The position numbers and the translations under genes were made by a program. DNA of 5,327 nt from Minisyncoccota bacterium (GTDB taxonomy: Bacteria > Patescibacteriota > Minisyncoccia > Minisyncoccales > Minisyncoccaceae), in assembly GCA_028703995.1 (NCBI GenBank), contig JAQVLU010000026.1, positions 1 through 5,327 of the forward strand. Reading direction: 5' to 3'. Shown piece by piece: positions 5,311 through 5,327 of this stretch. The notes under the pieces are model-generated. The model did not search any database. It was not told the origin of the DNA and saw only the letters and a list, made by a program, of their open reading frames with translations. The stretch's first letter is position 1. Each line of letters opens with the position of its first letter.

Positions 5311-5327
5311 GTTAAGCTAAAAAAGAG

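Overview
The window carries a short, tightly packed, all-minus-strand block of housekeeping genes. In transcription order (right to left) these are three tRNA genes (initiator Met, a second CAU tRNA that is probably elongator Met, and Asp), a small Rho-independent terminator, then pheS, pheT and gyrB, and at the left edge the first 11 complete codons of a fourth gene whose N-terminus reads as a type IV prepilin leader.

Organism: the DNA is AT-rich, the proteins are rich in Lys/Ile/Asn, and all three complete genes end in TAA with no in-frame TGA, so there is no sign of a reassigned UGA code. The genes are 4 to 7 nt apart, Shine-Dalgarno sites are missing or weak, PheT lacks its tRNA-binding OB domain, and tRNA and GyrB signatures deviate from the usual bacterial ones. 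Together these suggest a streamlined bacterium, most likely Patescibacteria (Candidate Phyla Radiation). This is an inference from style, not from a marker comparison.

Layout: 5282-5310 holds a plausible promoter for the tRNA cluster. The tRNA genes lie at 5200-5270, 5109-5181 and 5025-5101. A hairpin with a GNRA loop and a T-run at 4994-5016 ends that unit. The same bases overlap the -35 region of a candidate pheS promoter whose predicted start site falls almost on the pheS ATG, so the pheS mRNA may be leaderless. pheS (4967-3936), pheT (3931-1958), gyrB (1950-40) and the prepilin-like gene (from 35 leftwards) then run as one apparent operon with no terminator between them.

How the genes work together: PheS and PheT form the alpha2beta2 phenylalanyl-tRNA synthetase. 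GyrB is the ATPase/TOPRIM subunit of DNA gyrase; its partner gyrA is not in the window. The tRNA cluster and PheRS both serve translation, while gyrB and a pilin-like gene are unrelated passengers, as is common in compact genomes. I see no mobile element, CRISPR array, defence system or dramatic new system here. The points of most interest are the unconventional initiator tRNA, the loss of U55 in both CAU tRNAs, the shortened PheT, and the prepilin start at the very edge.
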